Position numbers and translations under genes: made by a program. A stretch of DNA of 7,141 bases from assembly GCA_947474485.1 (NCBI GenBank), contig CANJJP010000077.1:1-7141 (forward strand), given 5' to 3'. Under the pieces are notes generated by a model, which was given only the letters and a program-made list of their open reading frames with translations, was not told where the DNA came from and ran no database searches. This DNA comes from Bacteroidota bacterium. GTDB taxonomy: Bacteria; Bacteroidota; Bacteroidia; B-17B0; Aurantibacillaceae. Below, piece by piece: positions 1-6,654 of this stretch. Numbering within the stretch: position 1 is the first letter of the stretch; each line of letters begins with the position of its first letter.

Positions 1-566
1 AAACGCTCAACAAACACCATTATCTCTTTTCCTAAACGAGTTGGAGAAGCAGGCTGTCCGTGAGTTTTAGCAAGCATGCTAATGTTTTTCCACTCGTTGG
101 CATATTTTTTTAATTCGTCAATTATCGATTGTAATTTCGGAATCATTACTTCGTTTGCCCCATCTTTTAACGAAAGTGGAATACTTGTATTATTATTTTC
201 TTGAGATGTTATTCCAAAATGTATGAATTCTAAACTTGCACCTAAGCCAAGTTTTTCCATTTTTTCTTTTAGGAAATACTCAACTGCTTTTACATCGTGG
301 TTCGTTGTTTTTTCAATCTCTTTTATTCTGCTTGCATCTTCTAATGAGAACTCAGAATAAATTGCACGCAATCTTGGGTAAGTTGATTTATCAACACTTT
401 TAAGCTGTGGCAAAGAAATTTCGCATAGTGCAATAAAATACTCTACTTCTACTTTTACTCTATATTTTATTAAGGCAAATTCCGAAAAATAAGCGTCTAA
501 GGAGTGAGTAAGTCTTCTGTATCTCCCATCTACAGGAGAAATAGCTGTTAATTGATGTAGTTCCAT
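1..566 (-). CDS. purB: Adenylosuccinate lyase, N-terminal part (cut by window edge)
   Basis: This enzyme of the fumarase/aspartase superfamily cleaves SAICAR to AICAR plus fumarate, and adenylosuccinate to AMP plus fumarate, in cytosolic purine synthesis. The first 188 codons are present; the rest lies beyond the left edge. The start is the ATG at 566-564, and MELHQLTAISPVDGRY is the classic N-terminus of the long, E. coli-like PurB class. Other landmarks are TTNHDVKAVEYFLKE (residues 87-101), EFIHFGITS (113-121) and TKTHGQP-like AKTHGQPASP (166-175), whose His169 aligns with the E. coli catalytic acid His171. One oddity is that the usual TS-x-D-I-N-N segment reads TSQENNN at 120-126, with Glu in place of Asp and Asn in place of Ile. 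It is transcribed divergently from the surface-protein gene. Identity is seen directly in the motifs; function follows from the family. Confidence 0.97.
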   Translation of the reverse strand, partial: MELHQLTAISPVDGRYRRLTHSLDAYFSEFALIKYRVKVEVEYFIALCEISLPQLKSVDKSTYPRLRAIYSEFSLEDASRIKEIEKTTNHDVKAVEYFLKEKMEKLGLGASLEFIHFGITSQENNNTSIPLSLKDGANEVMIPKLQSIIDELKKYANEWKNISMLAKTHGQPASPTRLGKEIMVFVER

Positions 567-581
567 ATTTATTGCAAATGG

Positions 582-600
582 CAAAAATACTTGATTTTTG
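582..600 (-). promoter_or_regulatory. Candidate purB promoter -7 element with overlapping inverted repeat
   Basis: On the minus strand, 589-582 reads TATTTTTG, an exact match to the Bacteroidota -7 consensus TAnnTTTG, 16 bases before the purB ATG. I see no TTG at the usual 17-23 base spacing upstream, so the -33 half is missing or weak. The same bases form the left arm of a perfect 7-bp inverted repeat (582-588 and 594-600, CAAAAAT/ATTTTTG, 5-base spacer), which could be an operator but may be chance in AT-rich DNA. The rest of the 567-690 intergenic region is AT-rich. For the plus-strand gene the only -7-like match is TAAATTCG at 675-682, which lies too close to the ATG at 691 to be convincing. 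Confidence 0.28.
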
Positions 601-690
601 GCAATTTGATCATTATCAACAAAAATTAGTTAGAATATTTTATTCAAACCCTTGATAAAGCAAAAATTATTGGGTAAATTCGTAAAGTTG

Positions 691-2568
691 ATGAAAAAGT
701 TTTTAAACATAGTAATACTGTTATCTGCATTAGCTTTTAGCTCAAGCTCTTTTGCACAAATTGGCTTTATTACATCTATATCAAATGATACTGTTTGTGC
801 TGGTTCAAGTGGATCGATGCAAATGAATGGGGCTGTTGGAGCGATTGTTAGGTGGGAACTATCAACTGATGGTGGAACAACTTGGCTACCAATTACAAAT
901 GTATCAAGCACGCAAACTTTTTTCATGATTCCAAATAATACTTGCTATCGTGTAATACATAATGGCGGTAGTGCAACATCAAGTGTTTATTGTATCACAG
1001 TTGATCAACCAAGTGATGCTGGAACTATTACTGGAGGAGGCGAACAATGTGGAATTGCGAATGGCACAATGTTAGTTACAGGTAACAATGGAACTATTTT
1101 AGGCTGGTTCGCATCAACAGGTGGTCCATTCGGCACTTTAAGCAATACTACATTATCGCAATCCTTTAATGTTACACAAACTACCTATTATGCATTCTTA
1201 ACCAAAAATGGTATATGCCCCGCTGATACCGCTATTGATACGATTTCTATTGTACCTTATACTGCTATTGGAACTGCTGTTAGCACAGCTTCTGTAGTTT
1301 GTGCTTCAGGTAACATAGGCGCAGTAACTGTAAATAATTCAAGTATTGTTGGCACTAACTTAGGTTGGCAAACATCAACTGATGGAACAAATTGGAGCAA
1401 CACATCTAATACAACAAACACTATAGCTTTTACAAATCTTACACAAACTACGTACTACCAATTAATAGTTAAAAGCGGAATTTGCCCGGCAGATACAAGT
1501 AATATTATACAAGTAAATGTAGATCAAGCACCCATTAGTGGAAGTTTAAGCGGCGGAACTTATTACTGCGGGGCAGCTCCGGCAACAGGAAGTTTAATGC
1601 TGAGTGGTCAATCAGGAACAATTATTAGATGGGAATCCAATGATGGCTCTGGTTGGGTAACAAGGCCATGCACTGGTACTACTTGTAATTATAGTGTTTC
1701 AGCCAATACAATATACAGAGTAGAAATTGGAAGTGGAGTTTGCGCATCGGTTTACTCGACTTTTGATACAGTTGCGATTAGTGCTAATTCTGTTGCTGGT
1801 ACGCTTAGTTTAACAGAAGATACTTTGTGCGCAAAAATTGGAGGTGGTTTATTAAACTTAACAGGCAGTGTTGGGACAAATTACAACTGGCAATTTTCGA
1901 CAAACGGAGGAACAACATGGAATAACTTACCTGCTTTTATTGGGCCAACTGCAGCTTACAATAACTTGAATACGGGAACTTATATTTTTCAATGTAATGT
2001 AAAAAATAATTTATGTACAACAGTAACAAGTAATACAGTTAGTGTTTTTGTTAAACCAAGTCCATCTGTTACTATTTCAGCAGGCGACACAACCATTGAA
2101 CAAGGAACAACAATTACATTGATAGCAAGCGGTGCTGGTACGCCTGTTTGGGCGCCAATAACAGGTTTAGGAAATCCAACTTCATTTACCACCACTGCAA
2201 CTCCTTTTTTACCTACCGAATACATTATTACAGTTACAGACGGGACAGGTTGTATAGGAAAGGATACAGTGTTTATAGATATGACAGTTGAGCCGTTTAG
2301 CGGATTTATTGCAAACGCATTAACACCTAATGATGATGGTATTAATGATGCCTTGTATGTAGAGGATATTGAAATATATCCTGAAAACGATATTAAAATT
2401 TTTAATGAATATGGTCAAGAAGTATTTGCTGCTTCGCCATACAAAAATGATTGGAAAGGTACTTACAATGGAAATAGGCTCCCAGATGGGACTTATTACT
2501 ATGTATTGACCATCACAACAACCAAAAAAGAATACAAAGGATTTGTTAGCATACTTAGCGGAAAATGA
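691..2568 (+). CDS. Secreted multi-Ig/PKD-like repeat protein with T9SS type B sorting domain (adhesin-like)
   Basis: The product is a 625-residue exported protein, probably displayed at the cell surface. Residues 1-22 are a signal peptide (MKK start, hydrophobic core, cleavage likely at SSSFA|QI). Five related Ig-like repeats of about 80-85 residues follow (about 24-105, 109-188, 194-277, 284-363, 370-454), then a PKD-like domain (459-534) ending in the common TDGTGC pattern. Residues 536-625 are a gliding-motility-associated C-terminal domain (CHU_C/type B T9SS signal) with TPNDDGIND, IKIFNEYGQEVF, W-K-G-x-Y-N-G and LPDGTYYYVLTI. I see no catalytic domain, so adhesion or a structural surface role is inferred. 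I chose ATG 691 because it starts the signal peptide cleanly; an in-frame TTG at 652 would add 13 residues in front of it. The stop overlaps the next start as ATGA, which implies translational coupling with the PorP/SprF gene. Confidence 0.9.
   Translation: MKKFLNIVILLSALAFSSSSFAQIGFITSISNDTVCAGSSGSMQMNGAVGAIVRWELSTDGGTTWLPITNVSSTQTFFMIPNNTCYRVIHNGGSATSSVYCITVDQPSDAGTITGGGEQCGIANGTMLVTGNNGTILGWFASTGGPFGTLSNTTLSQSFNVTQTTYYAFLTKNGICPADTAIDTISIVPYTAIGTAVSTASVVCASGNIGAVTVNNSSIVGTNLGWQTSTDGTNWSNTSNTTNTIAFTNLTQTTYYQLIVKSGICPADTSNIIQVNVDQAPISGSLSGGTYYCGAAPATGSLMLSGQSGTIIRWESNDGSGWVTRPCTGTTCNYSVSANTIYRVEIGSGVCASVYSTFDTVAISANSVAGTLSLTEDTLCAKIGGGLLNLTGSVGTNYNWQFSTNGGTTWNNLPAFIGPTAAYNNLNTGTYIFQCNVKNNLCTTVTSNTVSVFVKPSPSVTISAGDTTIEQGTTITLIASGAGTPVWAPITGLGNPTSFTTTATPFLPTEYIITVTDGTGCIGKDTVFIDMTVEPFSGFIANALTPNDDGINDALYVEDIEIYPENDIKIFNEYGQEVFAASPYKNDWKGTYNGNRLPDGTYYYVLTITTTKKEYKGFVSILSGK
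760..2052 (+). repeat. Five tandem Ig-like protein repeats
   Basis: Five units start near 760, 1015, 1270, 1540 and 1798. Most begin with G-T/S-[IVL] and a Cys within about 12 residues, carry a central Trp in an x-W-x-x-S-T-D/G-G stretch, and end with T-Y-Y/Y-R-V, then G-x-C and a TVxV-type strand. The paired cysteines (for example 120/176, 204/265, 293/351, 380/442 of the protein) could form disulfides outside the cell. Units two and three are closest at their ends: VTQTTYYAFL...NGICPADT and LTQTTYYQLI...SGICPADT. They differ at many synonymous positions, so the duplication is not recent. Domain edges are by eye. Confidence 0.75.
2296..2565 (+). other. T9SS type B C-terminal sorting domain (CHU_C / gliding-motility-associated)
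   Basis: These are the last 90 residues of the surface protein. The order of motifs is typical of the family: an N-A-L-T-P-N-D-D-G-I-N-D segment, a strand IKIFNEYGQEVF, a W-K-G-T-Y-N-G turn, the signature LPDGTYYYVLTI, and a final KGFVSIL strand. In Flavobacterium johnsoniae, proteins with this class of domain (SprB is the known case) need a PorP/SprF-type partner for secretion. Such a partner is encoded immediately downstream here. Confidence 0.92.
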
Positions 2569-3956
2569 AAATAAGATATTACATAACGTTATTTGTTGTT
2601 ATTGCATTTACTTGCAATGCGCAGCAATTACCTATGTTGTCTAATTATTTTTATAAACCCTTTGCTTATAATCCAGCTCTTGCAGGCGATAAAGATGTTA
2701 CGGAAGTTTTTGCTTCGCATAGAAGTATGTTTAGCAATTTCCAAGGTTCGCCTGTGTTAAGTGTTGTATCTGTTGATGGAAAACTAAAAGCAAAAAAAGC
2801 TTATGCAGGTTTATATGTTGCAAATCAAAGCAAAGGATTGTTTAATAATACCAATGCTTTTGCGAGTTACGCGTACCGTGCAAATTTTACTGATGACGTT
2901 TACTTAAAATTAGGATTAAGTATTGGTGTTTTTGATCAATCGGTTAATTATTCTAAACTAGCAGTTCAAAATTATTCTGACCCAAATTTATTTATTAGCA
3001 ACCAACGTAGAACTGGATTAGATGCCAATGCAGGATTTTCGTTTCATGCATATGGTTTAACGGCAGGGTTTTCCGTGCCACAACTTTTAGGCACTCAAAT
3101 GAAATACAATGATAATTTAAACACCCGTTCATATTACCAACAAACGCAGCATTTTTTAGGTTCATTGCAATATGAAATTCCAGGTAATAAGGAAAAAGAA
3201 ATTTACGTTACACCTTATGGTTTATTAAGATTTGTTGCAAACGCACCATTACAATACGATGTTGGTATTAACTTTGATTGGAAAGATAAATTTTGGATTG
3301 GCGCAACTTATAAAAGCGACTATGCTGTTGGAATAAATGCTGGATTTACGCTTAACAGAAGACTATCACTAGGATATAGTTATGACTATATGATTGGCAA
3401 CATTGCATCTTATGCTGGCACATCACATGAAATCATGTTGGCATTTAAATTTGGCAAGCTAAAATTCAAAGCCGGTGATGATACACTTACTGCCCAAGAT
3501 AAAAAATTAATTCAGCTACAGAAAGAGGTTGAAGAGTTAAAGAAAAATGGAGTTAAGTCTAGCGAAAACACAGGCAAGACTGCAACAGGAACTAACACAA
3601 ATAAAGCTGCGGCTGCAACAAACTCAAAATTCCAAGGGAAGAATGCAGTTAAGGAAAATGGTGTTTATATTCTTACAAATAAAGTAAGTGATTTTACTCA
3701 TGGCAATGGTAATCCAATGGTAAAAGGTTATTATATTGTAGTTGAATCAATTTTTTATAAGGCTTATGCAGAACAAGAAATGAAACGATATATGAGTTTT
3801 GGTTTCCCTGATGCTGATTACATGATTGATAAAACAACAAAATTTCATTACATCTATGTTTTCTATACAACTGATCGACTAGATGCAGTGTCGAAAGTGC
3901 AAGATGTAAAAGACGCGGGTGTACCCGATGTTTGGATAGAAGCTTTAGTTGATTAA
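2565..3956 (+). CDS. PorP/SprF family T9SS outer-membrane protein with C-terminal SPOR-like domain
   Basis: The product is 463 residues. Residues 1-19 are a signal peptide (cleavage about CNA|QQ). Residues 20-296 are the PorP/SprF beta-barrel: the opening QQLPMLSNYFYKPFAYNPALAG is diagnostic, followed by alternating aromatic strands and a closing strand HEIMLAFKFG. Family knowledge: PorP/SprF proteins sit in the outer membrane and serve secretion or surface retention of type B cargo. The usual family member ends near here, but this one continues with a short coiled coil (309-328, KLIQLQKEVEELKK), a Thr/Asn/Ala/Lys-rich linker (330-356) and a SPOR-like domain (about 388-463). I infer that the tail reaches into the periplasm and binds peptidoglycan. 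The start overlaps the upstream stop by four bases. It is probably a paralogue dedicated to the upstream cargo rather than the core PorP, so I give no symbol. Confidence 0.92.
   Translation: MKIRYYITLFVVIAFTCNAQQLPMLSNYFYKPFAYNPALAGDKDVTEVFASHRSMFSNFQGSPVLSVVSVDGKLKAKKAYAGLYVANQSKGLFNNTNAFASYAYRANFTDDVYLKLGLSIGVFDQSVNYSKLAVQNYSDPNLFISNQRRTGLDANAGFSFHAYGLTAGFSVPQLLGTQMKYNDNLNTRSYYQQTQHFLGSLQYEIPGNKEKEIYVTPYGLLRFVANAPLQYDVGINFDWKDKFWIGATYKSDYAVGINAGFTLNRRLSLGYSYDYMIGNIASYAGTSHEIMLAFKFGKLKFKAGDDTLTAQDKKLIQLQKEVEELKKNGVKSSENTGKTATGTNTNKAAAATNSKFQGKNAVKENGVYILTNKVSDFTHGNGNPMVKGYYIVVESIFYKAYAEQEMKRYMSFGFPDADYMIDKTTKFHYIYVFYTTDRLDAVSKVQDVKDAGVPDVWIEALVD
3726..3953 (+). other. SPOR-like peptidoglycan-binding domain fused to the PorP/SprF barrel
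   Basis: Residues 388-463 show the beta-alpha-beta-beta-alpha-beta plan of SPOR domains: GYYIVVESIF (strand), KAYAEQEMKRYMSFGF (helix, then the Gly before strand two), a charged turn IDKTTK, HYIYVFYTT (strand), a helix with A-V-S-K-V-Q-D-V-K-D, and a last strand VWIEAL. SPOR domains in other proteins bind peptidoglycan glycan strands lacking stem peptides. The assignment here rests on secondary-structure pattern and weak motif likeness, so it needs a profile search. Confidence 0.68.
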
Positions 3957-3966
3957 AACAATTAAC

Positions 3967-5349
3967 GTGAGCAAGCCATTTGTATTTCCATCTTCACTTC
4001 TACAATCAATTGCCAAAGTTTGCGCTATCGATGAAACGAAATTAATTGAAGCGCACAATCAAACAGCAAGTACTTCAGTTCGCATTAATCCATTTAAACA
4101 AACACAAAAATTTAAGGACCAACAAAAAGTAAGCTGGGCAAATCAAGCACATTACCTTAACGAACGCATCGAATTTATTAAAGACCCATTGTTTCATGGA
4201 GGTGCATATTATGTTCAGGAAGCTTCCTCCATGTTTTTAGAACAAGCAATTAAACAAACTGTTGATTTAAGTGCAGAGCTTAAAGTGCTAGATTTATGTG
4301 CATCTCCAGGGGGGAAATCAACTTTAATAAATTCATTATTAAACGAAAAAAGTTTTTTAGTTTCGAACGAAGTAATAAAAACACGTGTTGGTGCATTATG
4401 CGAAAACCTCAGCAAGTGGGGGCAAGCAAATGTTGTGGTATGTAATAATGATGCTCAACATTTTGCAGCACTACCCAATTATTTTGATTTAATTGTTGTT
4501 GATGCACCTTGCTCAGGTTCTGGATTATTTAGAAAACAAGCAGATGCCATTGAACATTGGAGCGAAGAAAATGTGGAACACTGTTCTGCTCGACAAAAAA
4601 GAATTTTAGCAGATATTTATTCTTCCTTAAAACCAAATGGCATCCTAATTTATTCTACATGCTCCTATTCTGCAGAAGAAAATGAAGAAATTGTTTCGTG
4701 GTTGCTAGAAGAAAAAAAAATGGAGACTAAACAAATTGCATTAGATAAAACTTGGCACATTACCGAAACCCAAACCAACAAAGGCGGTTACGGATATCGA
4801 TTTTTTCCACACTTAACAAACGGCGAAGGATTTTTTTTAGCAAGCTTTAAAAAAGAGGATGTTGAATCAGAGGAAGTGCAACAACATTACAAACGCAATA
4901 AAGACGCGAAAGCAAAACAAAATAAAGATGAAATAAAACTGCTTAGCAAATTTATTATAGAAAACGAGAACAACGAAGTAATTAAATTAAAAGAAAACTA
5001 CTTTTTAATAAGCAAAGCTATTATTGCTGAGCTTGATAAATTGAGCGTTTTATACTTGCGCAAAAAGGGAACATTGTTAGGTGAGTTTAAAGGAAAAGAT
5101 TTTATTCCACACCACGAACTAGCTTTAAGTAATTATGTAAATAATGATTTTTCATCTGTTGAAGTAAATACGGATGAAGCCTTACAATATTTAAAAAAAT
5201 CAGAACTCCGCTTAACTACTGATGTAGAAAGAGGTTTTTGCTTAGTGAAATTTGAAGGACAGCCAATTGGCTGGGCAAAAAACATTGGCAATCGTTTTAA
5301 TAATTATTTACCAAAAGATTGGCGCATTTTAAAAGACATCGATACCTAA
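3967..5349 (+). CDS. rsmF: RsmF-type 16S rRNA cytosine-C5 methyltransferase (RsmB/NOP family)
   Basis: This cytosolic enzyme transfers a methyl group from SAM to C5 of a cytosine in RNA; E. coli RsmF acts on 16S C1407, and the exact target here is inferred. With this start it has 460 residues, close to E. coli RsmF. Landmarks are S-V-R-I-N-P near 37-42, YYVQEASSMF (81-90), SAM motif I LDLCASPGGK (108-117), DAPCSGSG with Cys182 (179-186), and YSTCSY with the expected catalytic Cys232 (229-234). The C-terminal RNA-binding PUA-like region ends in GQPIGWAKNIGNRFNNYLP (about 431-449). No ATG occurs near the N-terminus. I prefer GTG 3967, 10 bases after the upstream stop, because homologues begin just before the P-x-x-F segment. 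TTG 3949, overlapping the upstream gene by 8 bases, is the alternative and adds 6 residues. The frame is intact despite an A9 (4712-4720) and a T8 (4831-4838) run. Confidence 0.9.
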   Translation: MSKPFVFPSSLLQSIAKVCAIDETKLIEAHNQTASTSVRINPFKQTQKFKDQQKVSWANQAHYLNERIEFIKDPLFHGGAYYVQEASSMFLEQAIKQTVDLSAELKVLDLCASPGGKSTLINSLLNEKSFLVSNEVIKTRVGALCENLSKWGQANVVVCNNDAQHFAALPNYFDLIVVDAPCSGSGLFRKQADAIEHWSEENVEHCSARQKRILADIYSSLKPNGILIYSTCSYSAEENEEIVSWLLEEKKMETKQIALDKTWHITETQTNKGGYGYRFFPHLTNGEGFFLASFKKEDVESEEVQQHYKRNKDAKAKQNKDEIKLLSKFIIENENNEVIKLKENYFLISKAIIAELDKLSVLYLRKKGTLLGEFKGKDFIPHHELALSNYVNNDFSSVEVNTDEALQYLKKSELRLTTDVERGFCLVKFEGQPIGWAKNIGNRFNNYLPKDWRILKDIDT

Positions 5350-5352
5350 TTA

Positions 5353-5943
5353 ATGAATTACCTGGCGCATCTTTTTCTTTCGTCTCACAATCATGATTTA
5401 ATGGTAGGTAATTTTATTGGCGATGCGGTAAAAGGTAACGATCACGAAAATTACAGTCCAGACGTACAGAGAGGAATTATTATGCATCGTAGCATAGATG
5501 ATTTTACTGACCATCATGAATTAGTTAAAGACAGCAAAAAATATTTTGTGAAAGACTTTGATAAATACAGCGGAGTGTTAATTGATATTTATTTTGATTA
5601 TTTTCTAGCGAAAAAATTTGCCGACTATTCGAATACTTCCTTGCGTAGCTTTGCAGGCAATACTTACACCATACTCAACAATAACAAACACGTGTTCCCC
5701 GAAAAAGCCAATTACTTTTTTGATTACATGGTGCGCGAAAATATTTTGTTACGTTATGCAGAGCTTGACGGAATTAAAAAAGTGCTTCACGGCATGACCC
5801 ACCGCATTAAGCAACGCTATCCTCTATATGAATCGATGAACGAATTCGAAAACAACCAAGGCCCATTGTACAATAACTTCAAAGCTTTTTTTGAGGAGTT
5901 GAAAAAGGATTTGGGGGAGAAGGGTTTCCTTACTTCACTCTAA
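5353..5943 (+). CDS. acpH: Acyl carrier protein phosphodiesterase (AcpH family)
   Basis: The family removes the 4'-phosphopantetheine group from holo-ACP to give apo-ACP, a metal-dependent reaction of cofactor turnover in lipid metabolism. The 196 residues match the family length (E. coli AcpH is 193). Conserved blocks are MNYLAHLFLS (1-10), GNFIGDAVKG (19-28), GIIMHRSIDDFTDHH (41-55) and DIYFDYFLAKKF (78-89). The His and Asp residues in these blocks (His6, Asp24, His45, Asp50, Asp53, Asp78, Asp82) are the likely metal and phosphate ligands, as in HD-like phosphohydrolases. The start is three bases after the stop of the methyltransferase gene, so the two are almost surely co-transcribed. The 3' end overlaps the convergent gene by 14 bases. 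Biochemical activity of Bacteroidota members is less certain than family membership. Confidence 0.87.
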   Translation: MNYLAHLFLSSHNHDLMVGNFIGDAVKGNDHENYSPDVQRGIIMHRSIDDFTDHHELVKDSKKYFVKDFDKYSGVLIDIYFDYFLAKKFADYSNTSLRSFAGNTYTILNNNKHVFPEKANYFFDYMVRENILLRYAELDGIKKVLHGMTHRIKQRYPLYESMNEFENNQGPLYNNFKAFFEELKKDLGEKGFLTSL

Positions 5944-6652
5944 ACGCAACAAAGAAATAATTATTGGCAGCAGCTATCATTTCTAAGTCGATGTAAAAAG
6001 AGCGAGTGAAATCCATGTAAGCAAGAAACTCGCTTTGTGGTACAGCAAACTCATCAAACATAATAATGTCGCCCTTATTTAAGTAAGGAGCTACAGAAGC
6101 CAAAACATAAAGTGTTGCCGAATACAAATCAGCATCTAAATGAATTATTTTACGTTTAGAATTATCTTGTTTTAATTTCTCAATATAGCCAGGTAAAGTT
6201 TGCTGAAACAATCCTGTATAAAAAGTAACACGTGAATCAGTAATCTCAGGTGGCTTATTACCATTACTCATAGCCCCTGCCTTAAAAGGACCCCAGTCTT
6301 CTGGTAATCCAGTAAACGTATCGAAGCCGTGAAATTCACTTTCGGTATTTGTATTTTTTTCAACCCACCACTTAAATGATTTACCAGCTGCTACACCAAA
6401 CTCTAAGTAATTTATTTTATCGCCTGTGTTATGGTCTTCAAATAAATATTCGTACAATTTATAACGCTTGTTATAATCCCATCCACTCGAATAAAAATCG
6501 TTAAATTTTATTTTTGGTTGCTCACGATGCCACTTTGCAATTTTAGCAAGGTAAATAATGTTTAACATCCCATGTTTAAATGGAACAAAACGATGTAAGC
6601 CAAATCGTATAAAATTTGCTTTGAATTTACGTATGAAGGATAAATTGGCCAT
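5930..6652 (-). CDS. TylF/MycF-like class I SAM-dependent methyltransferase
   Basis: The protein has 240 residues and is predicted to be a cytosolic O-methyltransferase. It has SAM motif I LEFGVAAGKS (83-92), an acidic ribose-contact segment FHGFDTFTGLPEDW (107-120), then HLDADLYSAT (171-180) and GDIIMFDEF (194-202). The paired acidic sites (Asp173/Asp175 and Asp200/Glu201) resemble the metal-binding acids of TylF, MycF and NovP, which methylate sugar hydroxyls in antibiotic pathways. The basic, aromatic N-terminus (1-45) has no clear signal peptide. No biosynthetic cluster is nearby, so the substrate is unknown; a sugar or glycan acceptor is only a guess from the family. It lies downstream of carB on the same strand, across a 76-base gap containing a large inverted repeat. 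The ATG at 6652 is the only reasonable start. Its stop lies inside the end of the convergent acpH-like gene. Confidence 0.85.
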   Translation of the reverse strand: MANLSFIRKFKANFIRFGLHRFVPFKHGMLNIIYLAKIAKWHREQPKIKFNDFYSSGWDYNKRYKLYEYLFEDHNTGDKINYLEFGVAAGKSFKWWVEKNTNTESEFHGFDTFTGLPEDWGPFKAGAMSNGNKPPEITDSRVTFYTGLFQQTLPGYIEKLKQDNSKRKIIHLDADLYSATLYVLASVAPYLNKGDIIMFDEFAVPQSEFLAYMDFTRSFYIDLEMIAAANNYFFVAFRVK

Positions 6653-6654
6653 TA

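Noticed and set aside
652..690. TTG at 652 as start of the surface-protein gene
   Set aside because: It would place 13 charged residues before an otherwise ideal signal peptide beginning at ATG 691.
630..926. Open frame of 98 codons on the minus strand
   Set aside because: It lies antisense to the start of the repeat-domain gene, has no recognisable motif, and the plus-strand protein there is clearly real.
1989..2225. Open frame of 78 codons on the minus strand
   Set aside because: Antisense to the fifth and sixth domains of the surface protein, with no family features.
4195..4233. 8-bp inverted repeat CATGGAGG/CCTCCATG with a 12-bp palindrome (4217-4228) inside it
   Set aside because: It encodes the conserved QEASSM segment of the methyltransferase, and the protein constraint explains the sequence well enough.
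4215..4415. Open frame of 66 codons on the minus strand
   Set aside because: Antisense to the SAM-binding motif of the rRNA methyltransferase, with no independent support.
4712..4838. A9 and T8 runs as phase-variation sites in the rRNA methyltransferase gene
   Set aside because: The frame is intact, the gene is housekeeping, and such runs are common in AT-rich coding DNA.
5904..5929. Weak stem AAGGA/TCCTT near the end of the AcpH-like gene as a terminator
   Set aside because: It has only five pairs, a long loop and no T-tract.
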